Source of the DNA: Arcuatula senhousia
Taxonomy: Eukaryota; Mollusca; Bivalvia; Mytilida; Mytilidae
Assembly: GCA_963971305.1 (NCBI GenBank)
Contig: OZ020303.1
Span: 45,372,106-45,436,105 of the forward strand
Length of the DNA: 64,000 nucleotides
Direction: 5' to 3'
A program made the position numbers and the translations under genes. This document shows, one piece after another, positions 24,201 through 36,200 of this stretch. The notes beneath the pieces are model-generated. The model was given only the letters and a program-made list of their open reading frames with translations, was not told where the DNA came from and did no database searches. Numbering within the stretch: the first letter of the stretch is position 1; the number at the start of each line of letters is the position of its first letter.

Positions 24201-27200
24201 AGTTTTCGGAAATTAAAAATCAAAGAAATAGCCTTTTTTCACATAAACGGCCGAAATTCGCCCTTGAAAATCAGTTTGCTTCAACGAGTATGAGCCATTA
24301 TAATGTGACCTTTTCACTTAAAATGACGAATATATAGGCGGATCTTTAGGAAAACCAACACCAGTCTATCATATTTGTACTTTTCTGTACCTATGGTCTG
24401 TTTCAAAAATATTGGTATTTATTCAATTAAATTTGTCCGTATTTTCGGCCAGATTTTTCGGACTCAAATGACAAATTTTCGTATGTGATATTATTTTTGC
24501 AAAATCAATATCTTGGACTGTAGAATAAAACTAAAAGTAGGATTATATGCCTAAAACTTCTCAGAAAAAAGACCAAAAATTGCGATTTTTTGTTATCGAA
24601 AAGTTCGCTTTTTGGGGTGGGGGTGGCCTCTGGAAAAAAATTCTGTAGAATTTATTTCATATCGAAATGTTATGGAGTTTACTTATTCCTGGTCCAAAGA
24701 TGTCCGCGCAAGTTTTGGCCAAGAGTTGATAGATTCTGATTGCGCATGCGCGCAGTATAGGTAGCAAGGTACCAAATAGGTACGTGTGTGAAGTCATCGC
24801 CTGTGAAGGGAAGATACAATTCAGGAGTAAATGCATGGCTTTTTACGTGTGGTTATAAACGAAAAATGATTTTTGGTAGAAATATTGTACAGTGAGTTAC
24901 GTCTTTATTCCACATATGAAATGTGATTTAATCATGTTAATATTATTGTTAAAACGCATTTTATTTTTCCGCAATTTCTAAATAAAAAAGCATGAATTTT
25001 CAGGTACATACTAAAACATAAATTTTTGTCCCGTAAAAGCCACGGGACCATATAGTTTCGTACCCGGTAAAAATGTCAATATATATTTTACTTTCTTCTG
25101 AATGGAAAATAAAACCCAAAATTTTAATTTTGAGACATACAGAAAATTATGAATTTTGACAGGAAAGCATTGTTTTCAATGGGAAAATCTTTGGTACTTT
25201 GCACTCTATATCGAAAATAGAAAAAGTAAAAATATCACCAAATATACCATTTTAACTGCATTTTTTCTCAAATTTGAGAGGAAAAAAATACATCTAGCAC
25301 ATTTTTATCATTCTGAATAGTGATATTTCAAATTTCTATAGTCTTTTTCAAAATAAACGAAAAAAGCCCGATTTTAGGGGGTACCCAGCCTTATATTTTT
25401 TTGATAAAAGATGTTCAACTTTTAGAAATTTGTAGTCATGCCAGGGTTTTAGGGGGGTTAATGGGGTTTCCAACTAAAAATATTTTGATTTTTTATTTAA
25501 AGCCAGTTTTCGGAAATTAAAAATCAAAGAAATAGCCTTTTTTCACATAAACGGCCGAAATTCGCCCTTGAAAATCAGTTTGCTTCAACGAGTATGAGCC
25601 ATTATAATGTGACCTTTTCACTTAAAATGACGAATATATAGGCGGATCTTTAGGAAAACCAACACCAGTCTATCATATTTGTACTTTTCTGTACCTATGG
25701 TCTGTTTCAAAAATATTGGTATTTATTCAATTAAATTTGTCCGTATTTTCGGCCAGATTTTTCGGACTCAAATGACAAATTTTCGTATGTGATATTATTT
25801 TTGCAAAATCAATATCTTGGACTGTAGAATAAAACTAAAAGTAGGATTATATGCCTAAAACTTCTCAGAAAAAAGACCAAAAATTGCGATTTTTTGTTAT
25901 CGAAAAGTTCGCTTTTTGGGGTGGGGGTGGCCTCTGGAAAAAAATTCTGTAGAATTTATTTCATATCGAAATGTTATGGAGTTTACTTATTCCTGGTCCA
26001 AAGATGTCCGCGCAAGTTTTGGCCAAGAGTTGATAGATTCTGATTGCGCATGCGCGCAGTATAGGTAGCAAGGTACCAAATAGGTACGTGTGTGAAGTCA
26101 TCGCCTGTGAAGGGAAGATACAATTCAGGAGTAAATGCATGGCTTTTTACGTGTGGTTATAAACGAAAAATGATTTTTGGTAGAAATATTGTACAGTGAG
26201 TTACGTCTTTATTCCACATATGAAATGTGATTTAATCATGTTAATATTATTGTTAAAACGCATTTTATTTTTCCGCAATTTCTAAATAAAAAAGCATGAA
26301 TTTTCAGGTACATACTAAAACATAAATTTTTGTCCCGTAAAAGCCACGGGACCATATAGTTTCGTACCCGGTAAAAATGTCAATATATATTTTACTTTCT
26401 TCTGAATGGAAAATAAAACCCAAAATTTTAATTTTGAGACATACAGAAAATTATGAATTTTGACAGGAAAGCATTGTTTTCAATGGGAAAATCTTTGGTA
26501 CTTTGCACTCTATATCGAAAATAGAAAAAGTAAAAATATCACCAAATATACCATTTTAACTGCATTTTTTCTCAAATTTGAGAGGAAAAAAATACATCTA
26601 GCACATTTTTATCATTCTGAATAGTGATATTTCAAATTTCTATAGTCTTTTTCAAAATAAACGAAAAAAGCCCGATTTTAGGGGGTACCCAGCCTTATAT
26701 TTTTTTGATAAAAGATGTTCAACTTTTAGAAATTTGTAGTCATGCCAGGGTTTTAGGGGGGTTAATGGGGTTTCCAACTAAAAATATTTTGATTTTTTAT
26801 TTAAAGCCAGTTTTCGGAAATTAAAAATCAAAGAAATAGCCTTTTTTCACATAAACGGCCGAAATTCGCCCTTGAAAATCAGTTTGCTTCAACGAGTATG
26901 AGCCATTATAATGTGACCTTTTCACTTAAAATGACGAATATATAGGCGGATCTTTAGGAAAACCAACACCAGTCTATCATATTTGTACTTTTCTGTACCT
27001 ATGGTCTGTTTCAAAAATATTGGTATTTATTCAATTAAATTTGTCCGTATTTTCGGCCAGATTTTTCGGACTCAAATGACAAATTTTCGTATGTGATATT
27101 ATTTTTGCAAAATCAATATCTTGGACTGTAGAATAAAACTAAAAGTAGGATTATATGCCTAAAACTTCTCAGAAAAAAGACCAAAAATTGCGATTTTTTG

Positions 27201-28667
27201 TTATCGAAAAGTTCGCTTTTTGGGGTGGGGGTGGCCTCTGGAAAAAAATTCTGTAGAATTTATTTCATATCGAAATGTTATGGAGTTTACTTATTCCTGG
27301 TCCAAAGATGTCCGCGCAAGTTTTGGCCAAGAGTTGATAGATTCTGATTGCGCATGCGCGCAGTATAGGTAGCAAGGTACCAAATAGGTACGTGTGTGAA
27401 GTCATCGCCTGTGAAGGGAAGATACAATTCAGGAGTAAATGCATGGCTTTTTACGTGTGGTTATAAACGAAAAATGATTTTTGGTAGAAATATTGTACAG
27501 TGAGTTACGTCTTTATTCCACATATGAAATGTGATTTAATCATGTTAATATTATTGTTAAAACGCATTTTATTTTTCCGCAATTTCTAAATAAAAAAGCA
27601 TGAATTTTCAGGTACATACTAAAACATAAATTTTTGTCCCGTAAAAGCCACGGGACCATATAGTTTCGTACCCGGTAAAAATGTCAATATATATTTTACT
27701 TTCTTCTGAATGGAAAATAAAACCCAAAATTTTAATTTTGAGACATACAGAAAATTATGAATTTTGACAGGAAAGCATTGTTTTCAATGGGAAAATCTTT
27801 GGTACTTTGCACTCTATATCGAAAATAGAAAAAGTAAAAATATCACCAAATATACCATTTTAACTGCATTTTTTCTCAAATTTGAGAGGAAAAAAATACA
27901 TCTAGCACATTTTTATCATTCTGAATAGTGATATTTCAAATTTCTATAGTCTTTTTCAAAATAAACGAAAAAAGCCCGATTTTAGGGGGTACCCAGCCTT
28001 ATATTTTTTTGATAAAAGATGTTCAACTTTAAGAAATTTGTAGTCATGCCAGGGTTTTAGGGGGGTTAATGGGGTTTCCAACTAAAAATATTTTGATTTT
28101 TTATTTAAAGCCAGTTTTCGGAAATTAAAAATCAAAGAAATAGCCTTTTTTCACATAAACGGCCGAAATTCGCCCTTGAAAATCAGTTTGCTTCAACGAG
28201 TATGAGCCATTATAATGTGACCTTTTCACTTAAAATGACGAATATATAGGCGGATCTTTAGGAAAACCAACACCAGTCTATCATATTTGTACTTTTCTGT
28301 ACCTATGGTCTGTTTCAAAAATATTGGTATTTATTCAATTAAATTTGTCCGTATTTTCGGCCAGATTTTTCGGACTCAAATGACAAATTTTCGTATGTGA
28401 TATTATTTTTGCAAAATCAATATCTTGGACTGTAGAATAAAACTAAAAGTAGGATTATATGCCTAAAACTTCTCAGAAAAAAGACCAAAAATTGCGATTT
28501 TTTGTTATCGAAAAGTTCGCTTTTTGGGGTGGGGGTGGCCTCTGGAAAAAAATTCTGTAGAATTTATTTCATATCGAAATGTTATGGAGTTTACTTATTC
28601 CTGGTCCAAAGATGTCCGCGCAAGTTTTGGCCAAGAGTTGATAGATTCTGATTGCGCATGCGCGCAG

Positions 28668-28671
28668 TATA
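28668..28671 (+). other. A-free B-B junction 3 (empty site, single TATA)
   Basis: Same junction sequence, 7373 bp after the second one. That distance equals one 3461-bp block plus three 1304-bp units. Confidence 0.95.
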
Positions 28672-31600
28672 TCGAAAATAGAAAAAGTAAAAATATCACC
28701 AAATATACCATTTTAACTGCATTTTTTCTCAAATTTGAGAGGAAAAAAATACATCTAGCACATTTTTATCATTCTGAATAGTGATATTTCAAATTTCTAT
28801 AGTCTTTTTCAAAATAAACGAAAAAAGCCCGATTTTAGGGGGTACCCAGCCTTATATTTTTTTGATAAAAGATGTTCAACTTTTAGAAATTTGTAGTCAT
28901 GCCAGGGTTTTAGGGGGGTTAATGGGGTTTCCAACTAAAAATATTTTGATTTTTTATTTAAAGCCAGTTTTCGGAAATTAAAAATCAAAGAAATAGCCTT
29001 TTTTCACATAAACGGCCGAAATTCGCCCTTGAAAATCAGTTTGCTTCAACGAGTATGAGCCATTATAATGTGACCTTTTCACTTAAAATGACGAATATAT
29101 AGGCGGATCTTTAGGAAAACCAACACCAGTCTATCATATTTGTACTTTTCTGTACCTATGGTCTGTTTCAAAAATATTGGTATTTATTCAATTAAATTTG
29201 TCCGTATTTTCGGCCAGATTTTTCGGACTCAAATGACAAATTTTCGTATGTGATATTATTTTTGCAAAATCAATATCTTGGACTGTAGAATAAAACTAAA
29301 AGTAGGATTATATGCCTAAAACTTCTCAGAAAAAAGACCAAAAATTGCGATTTTTTGTTATCGAAAAGTTCGCTTTTTGGGGTGGGGGTGGCCTCTGGAA
29401 AAAAATTCTGTAGAATTTATTTCATATCGAAATGTTATGGAGTTTACTTATTCCTGGTCCAAAGATGTCCGCGCAAGTTTTGGCCAAGAGTTGATAGATT
29501 CTGATTGCGCATGCGCGCAGTATAGGTAGCAAGGTACCAAATAGGTACGTGTGTGAAGTCATCGCCTGTGAAGGGAAGATACAATTCAGGAGTAAATGCA
29601 TGGCTTTTTACGTGTGGTTATAAACGAAAAATGATTTTTGGTAGAAATATTGTACAGTGAGTTACGTCTTTATTCCACATATGAAATGTGATTTAATCAT
29701 GTTAATATTATTGTTAAAACGCATTTTATTTTTCCGCAATTTCTAAATAAAAAAGCATGAATTTTCAGGTACATACTAAAACATAAATTTTTGTCCCGTA
29801 AAAGCCACGGGACCATATAGTTTCGTACCCGGTAAAAATGTCAATATATATTTTACTTTCTTCTGAATGGAAAATAAAACCCAAAATTTTAATTTTGAGA
29901 CATACAGAAAATTATGAATTTTGACAGGAAAGCATTGTTTTCAATGGGAAAATCTTTGGTACTTTGCACTCTATATCGAAAATAGAAAAAGTAAAAATAT
30001 CACCAAATATACCATTTTAACTGCATTTTTTCTCAAATTTGAGAGGAAAAAAATACATCTAGCACATTTTTATCATTCTGAATAGTGATATTTCAAATTT
30101 CTATAGTCTTTTTCAAAATAAACGAAAAAAGCCCGATTTTAGGGGGTACCCAGCCTTATATTTTTTTGATAAAAGATGTTCAACTTTTAGAAATTTGTAG
30201 TCATGCCAGGGTTTTAGGGGGGTTAATGGGGTTTCCAACTAAAAATATTTTGATTTTTTATTTAAAGCCAGTTTTCGGAAATTAAAAATCAAAGAAATAG
30301 CCTTTTTTCACATAAACGGCCGAAATTCGCCCTTGAAAATCAGTTTGCTTCAACGAGTATGAGCCATTATAATGTGACCTTTTCACTTAAAATGACGAAT
30401 ATATAGGCGGATCTTTAGGAAAACCAACACCAGTCTATCATATTTGTACTTTTCTGTACCTATGGTCTGTTTCAAAAATATTGGTATTTATTCAATTAAA
30501 TTTGTCCGTATTTTCGGCCAGATTTTTCGGACTCAAATGACAAATTTTCGTATGTGATATTATTTTTGCAAAATCAATATCTTGGACTGTAGAATAAAAC
30601 TAAAAGTAGGATTATATGCCTAAAACTTCTCAGAAAAAAGACCAAAAATTGCGATTTTTTGTTATCGAAAAGTTCGCTTTTTGGGGTGGGGGTGGCCTCT
30701 GGAAAAAAATTCTGTAGAATTTATTTCATATCGAAATGTTATGGAGTTTACTTATTCCTGGTCCAAAGATGTCCGCGCAAGTTTTGGCCAAGAGTTGATA
30801 GATTCTGATTGCGCATGCGCGCAGTATAGGTAGCAAGGTACCAAATAGGTACGTGTGTGAAGTCATCGCCTGTGAAGGGAAGATACAATTCAGGAGTAAA
30901 TGCATGGCTTTTTACGTGTGGTTATAAACGAAAAATGATTTTTGGTAGAAATATTGTACAGTGAGTTACGTCTTTATTCCACATATGAAATGTGATTTAA
31001 TCATGTTAATATTATTGTTAAAACGCATTTTATTTTTCCGCAATTTCTAAATAAAAAAGCATGAATTTTCAGGTACATACTAAAACATAAATTTTTGTCC
31101 CGTAAAAGCCACGGGACCATATAGTTTCGTACCCGGTAAAAATGTCAATATATATTTTACTTTCTTCTGAATGGAAAATAAAACCCAAAATTTTAATTTT
31201 GAGACATACAGAAAATTATGAATTTTGACAGGAAAGCATTGTTTTCAATGGGAAAATCTTTGGTACTTTGCACTCTATATCGAAAATAGAAAAAGTAAAA
31301 ATATCACCAAATATACCATTTTAACTGCATTTTTTCTCAAATTTGAGAGGAAAAAAATACATCTAGCACATTTTTATCATTCTGAATAGTGATATTTCAA
31401 ATTTCTATAGTCTTTTTCAAAATAAACGAAAAAAGCCCGATTTTAGGGGGTACCCAGCCTTATATTTTTTTGATAAAAGATGTTCAACTTTTAGAAATTT
31501 GTAGTCATGCCAGGGTTTTAGGGGGGTTAATGGGGTTTCCAACTAAAAATATTTTGATTTTTTATTTAAAGCCAGTTTTCGGAAATTAAAAATCAAAGAA

Positions 31601-34600
31601 ATAGCCTTTTTTCACATAAACGGCCGAAATTCGCCCTTGAAAATCAGTTTGCTTCAACGAGTATGAGCCATTATAATGTGACCTTTTCACTTAAAATGAC
31701 GAATATATAGGCGGATCTTTAGGAAAACCAACACCAGTCTATCATATTTGTACTTTTCTGTACCTATGGTCTGTTTCAAAAATATTGGTATTTATTCAAT
31801 TAAATTTGTCCGTATTTTCGGCCAGATTTTTCGGACTCAAATGACAAATTTTCGTATGTGATATTATTTTTGCAAAATCAATATCTTGGACTGTAGAATA
31901 AAACTAAAAGTAGGATTATATGCCTAAAACTTCTCAGAAAAAAGACCAAAAATTGCGATTTTTTGTTATCGAAAAGTTCGCTTTTTGGGGTGGGGGTGGC
32001 CTCTGGAAAAAAATTCTGTAGAATTTATTTCATATCGAAATGTTATGGAGTTTACTTATTCCTGGTCCAAAGATGTCCGCGCAAGTTTTGGCCAAGAGTT
32101 GATAGATTCTGATTGCGCATGCGCGCAGTATAGGTAGCAAGGTACCAAATAGGTACGTGTGTGAAGTCATCGCCTGTGAAGGGAAGATACAATTCAGGAG
32201 TAAATGCATGGCTTTTTACGTGTGGTTATAAACGAAAAATGATTTTTGGTAGAAATATTGTACAGTGAGTTACGTCTTTATTCCACATATGAAATGTGAT
32301 TTAATCATGTTAATATTATTGTTAAAACGCATTTTATTTTTCCGCAATTTCTAAATAAAAAAGCATGAATTTTCAGGTACATACTAAAACATAAATTTTT
32401 GTCCCGTAAAAGCCACGGGACCATATAGTTTCGTACCCGGTAAAAATGTCAATATATATTTTACTTTCTTCTGAATGGAAAATAAAACCCAAAATTTTAA
32501 TTTTGAGACATACAGAAAATTATGAATTTTGACAGGAAAGCATTGTTTTCAATGGGAAAATCTTTGGTACTTTGCACTCTATATCGAAAATAGAAAAAGT
32601 AAAAATATCACCAAATATACCATTTTAACTGCATTTTTTCTCAAATTTGAGAGGAAAAAAATACATCTAGCACATTTTTATCATTCTGAATAGTGATATT
32701 TCAAATTTCTATAGTCTTTTTCAAAATAAACGAAAAAAGCCCGATTTTAGGGGGTACCCAGCCTTATATTTTTTTGATAAAAGATGTTCAACTTTTAGAA
32801 ATTTGTAGTCATGCCAGGGTTTTAGGGGGGTTAATGGGGTTTCCAACTAAAAATATTTTGATTTTTTATTTAAAGCCAGTTTTCGGAAATTAAAAATCAA
32901 AGAAATAGCCTTTTTTCACATAAACGGCCGAAATTCGCCCTTGAAAATCAGTTTGCTTCAACGAGTATGAGCCATTATAATGTGACCTTTTCACTTAAAA
33001 TGACGAATATATAGGCGGATCTTTAGGAAAACCAACACCAGTCTATCATATTTGTACTTTTCTGTACCTATGGTCTGTTTCAAAAATATTGGTATTTATT
33101 CAATTAAATTTGTCCGTATTTTCGGCCAGATTTTTCGGACTCAAATGACAAATTTTCGTATGTGATATTATTTTTGCAAAATCAATATCTTGGACTGTAG
33201 AATAAAACTAAAAGTAGGATTATATGCCTAAAACTTCTCAGAAAAAAGACCAAAAATTGCGATTTTTTGTTATCGAAAAGTTCGCTTTTTGGGGTGGGGG
33301 TGGCCTCTGGAAAAAAATTCTGTAGAATTTATTTCATATCGAAATGGTATGGAGTTTACTTATTCCTGGTCCAAAGATGTCCGCGCAAGTTTTGGCCAAG
33401 AGTTGATAGATTCTGATTGCGCATGCGCGCAGTATAGGTAGCAAGGTACCAAATAGGTACGTGTGTGAAGTCATCGCCTGTGAAGGGAAGATACAATTCA
33501 GGAGTAAATGCATGGCTTTTTACGTGTGGTTATAAACGAAAAATGATTTTTGGTAGAAATATTGTACAGTGAGTTACGTCTTTATTCCACATATGAAATG
33601 TGATTTAATCATGTTAATATTATTGTTAAAACGCATTTTATTTTTCCGCAATTTCTAAAGAAAAAAGCATGAATTTTCAGGTACATACTAAAACATAAAT
33701 TTTTGTCCCGTAAAAGCCACGGGACCATATAGTTTCGTACCCGGTAAAAATGTCAATATATATTTTACTTTCTTCTGAATGGAAAATAAAACCCAAAATT
33801 TTAATTTTGAGACATACAGAAAATTATTATGAATTTTGACAGGAAAGCATTGTTTTCAATGGGAAAATCTTTGGTACTTTGCACTCTATATCGAAAATAG
33901 AAAAAGTAAAAATATCACCAAATATACCATTTTAACTGCATTTTTTCTCAAATTTGAGAGGAAAAAAATACATCTAGCACATTTTTATCATTCTGAATAG
34001 TGATATTTCAAATTTCTATAGTCTTTTTCAAAATAAACGAAAAAAGCCCGATTTTAGGGGGTACCCAGCCTTATATTTTTTTGATAAAAGATGTTCAACT
34101 TTTAGAAATTTGTAGTCATGCCAGGGTTTTAGGGGGGTTAATGGGGTTTCCAACTAAAAATATTTTGATTTTTTATTTAAAGCCAGTTTTCGGAAATTAA
34201 AAATCAAAGAAATAGCCTTTTTTCACATAAACGGCCGAAATTCGCCCTTGAAAATCAGTTTGCTTCAACGAGTATGAGCCATTATAATGTGACCTTTTCA
34301 CTTAAAATGACGAATATATAGGCGGATCTTTAGGAAAACCAACACCAGTCTATCATATTTGTACTTTTCTGTACCTATGGTCTGTTTCAAAAATATTGGT
34401 ATTTATTCAATTAAATTTGTCCGTATTTTCGGCCAGATTTTTCGGACTCAAATGACAAATTTTCGTATGTGATATTATTTTTGCAAAATCAATATCTTGG
34501 ACTGTAGAATAAAACTAAAAGTAGGATTATATGCCTAAAACTTCTCAGAAAAAAGACCAAAAATTGCGATTTTTTGTTATCGAAAAGTTCGCTTTTTGGG

Positions 34601-34743
34601 GTGGGGGTGGCCTCTGGAAAAAAATTCTGTAGAATTTATTTCATATCGAAATGGTATGGAGTTTACTTATTCCTGGTCCAAAGATGTCCGCGCAAGTTTT
34701 GGCCAAGAGTTGATAGATTCTGATTGCGCATGCGCGCAGTATA

Positions 34744-35190
34744 GGTAGCAAGGTACCAAATAGGTACGTGTGTGAAGTCATCGCCTGTGAAGGGAAGATA
34801 CAATTCAGGAGTAAATGCATGGCTTTTTACGTGTGGTTATAAACGAAAAATGATTTTTGGTAGAAATATTGTACAGTGAGTTACGTCTTTATTCCACATA
34901 TGAAGTGTGATTTAATCATGTTAATATTATTGTTAAAACGCATTTTATTTTTCCGCAATTTCTAAAGAAAAAAGCATGAATTTTCAGGTACATACTAAAA
35001 CATAAATTTTTGTCCCGTAAAAGCCACGGGACCATATAGTTTCGTACCCGGTAAAAATGTCAATATATATTTTACTTTCTTCTGAATGGAAAATAAAACC
35101 CAAAATTTTAATTTTGAGACATACAGAAAATTATGAATTTTGACAGGAAAGCATTGTTTTCAATGGGAAAATCTTTGGTACTTTGCACTC
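34744..35190 (+). mobile_element. Module A, last copy, bounding the array on the right
   Basis: It has the same 447-bp length as the internal copies, but it is followed by TGTA (35191-35194) and unique sequence instead of TATA and module B. It carries private variants (for example CATATGAAGTG at about 34900) and shares CTAAAGAAAAAAGC with the first and penultimate copies, where internal copies read CTAAATAAAAAAGC. Confidence 0.8.
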
Positions 35191-35194
35191 TGTA

Positions 35195-35458
35195 AAAAAT
35201 GTCTTGTGCTTAATTATCCAAATACAATTTAAATTTAAATGGTTTTTTTTTTCATGACAAAACTTCATTGGCTAATACAATCTTTTTGTGCATCATCCAT
35301 CTTCTTTAGTTGTTTAAACATGTATATAATCAGTATTCCCCACAATTATTTGTTTAAGTGATAAATTGTTAAAGTTTTTAACAATAAATGATGAATTATT
35401 TAAACTAAAGAATGTCTTTAACAGATAGTAGTAAGTTAGACATAAGATACAAAATCAT
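35195..35458. other. Right flank of the array, AT-rich single-copy sequence
   Basis: It begins AAAAATGTCTTGTGCTTAATTATCC. AATGTCTTGT (35198-35207) repeats the 10 bases at 12611-12620 on the left flank. Nothing else is recognisable. Confidence 0.6.
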
Positions 35459-36200
35459 TGTTAGGTTAAAAGGGTGTTATATGGACTTCTTCATCAGATT
35501 TGGGGGGTCAGATTTCAACACCTCTGGCCTGTATAATATTGTATTCATTTTATAAGAATGACTCAACCAATGGTGTGATAACAGTTGATGAAGGATAATT
35601 TTGTTGCACAGTTGCACACCAATAGGAACAAAGTGATACCCATCTGTGAGAAGTAGATACTATTGCAGTTTGGTTCTATGAGAAGTGGCTCTCTCCCAGG
35701 TTAATGGTCCTTACTCAATGCTTTATCTGATATAGTATTATAGTAATGACGAGAGGTGATTAAACTGTAGGCCGGATATGAAGACTGGTCCAAAAACTTA
35801 CAAAAAACAATACCTATAAATAGATGAGTTTCAATTGCATTAACATGTTCAGAGCTATTATTAGCCACATTCTTTTCAATGATTCAAAGACACCTAACTA
35901 GTATCTCTTTTAGGTTAAAAGGGTGTTATATATACTTCTTGAAATTAGATTTGGGGGGTCAGATTTCAACACCTCTGGCCTGTATAATATTGTATCCATT
36001 TTATAAGAATGACTCCACCAATGGTGTGATAACAGTTGTTGAAGGATAATTTTGTTGCACAGTTGCACACCAATGGGAACAAAGAGATACCCATCTGTTA
36101 TTAGTAGATACTATTGGGTCATATGAGAAGTGATTATATCCCATGTTAAATGGTCTTTACCCAATGCTTTTATCTAAATGTAGTATTATAGTAAAGACAT
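35459..36200 (+). repeat. Direct duplication with 449-bp spacing
   Basis: AGGTTAAAAGGGTGTTATAT starts copies at 35463 and 35912. Both continue with ATTTGGGGGGTCAGATTTC, CACCTCTGGCCTGTATAAT, ATGGTGTGATAACAGTTG and TTTTGTTGCACAGTTGCACA. Similarity runs about 290 bp and fades near 35757 and 36200, with about 150 bp of unshared sequence between. The spacing happens to be close to the length of module A, but the sequences are unrelated. Confidence 0.85.

Larger units (their letters stand above)
12618..35194 (+). repeat. 22.6-kb two-module satellite array (A 451 bp, B 853 bp)
   Basis: The full unit A+B is 1304 bp. Spans beginning with A start at 12621, 13925, 15229, 16533, 18690, 19994, 22151, 23455, 24759, 26063, 27367, 29524, 30828, 32132 and 33436. 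B-only units start near 17837, 21298 and 28671. A final A without B starts at 34743. This gives 18 B and 16 A modules. Copies differ by only a handful of substitutions and one 3-bp insertion (near 33827). The array starts and ends with A and is bounded by TGTA on both sides. Most single-base variants sit in the outermost units. No ATG-initiated frame of useful length exists in the unit; the 66-codon frame begins with GTG. Confidence 0.97.

Noticed and set aside
12621..35194. CRISPR-like or prokaryotic repeat system
   Set aside because: Units of 1304 bp without spacers, surrounded by eukaryotic transposons. No cas-like frames.
12621..35194. Retrozyme or hammerhead-ribozyme satellite
   Set aside because: No CTGANGA...GAAA core found in A or B on reading, and the unit is much longer than known retrozymes.
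12621..35194. LTR retrotransposon with A as LTR and B as interior
   Set aside because: A lacks TG...CA ends and has inverted rather than only direct terminal similarity. B has no primer-binding site or coding. A-free B-B junctions leave exactly one TATA, which fits a DNA-type insertion better.
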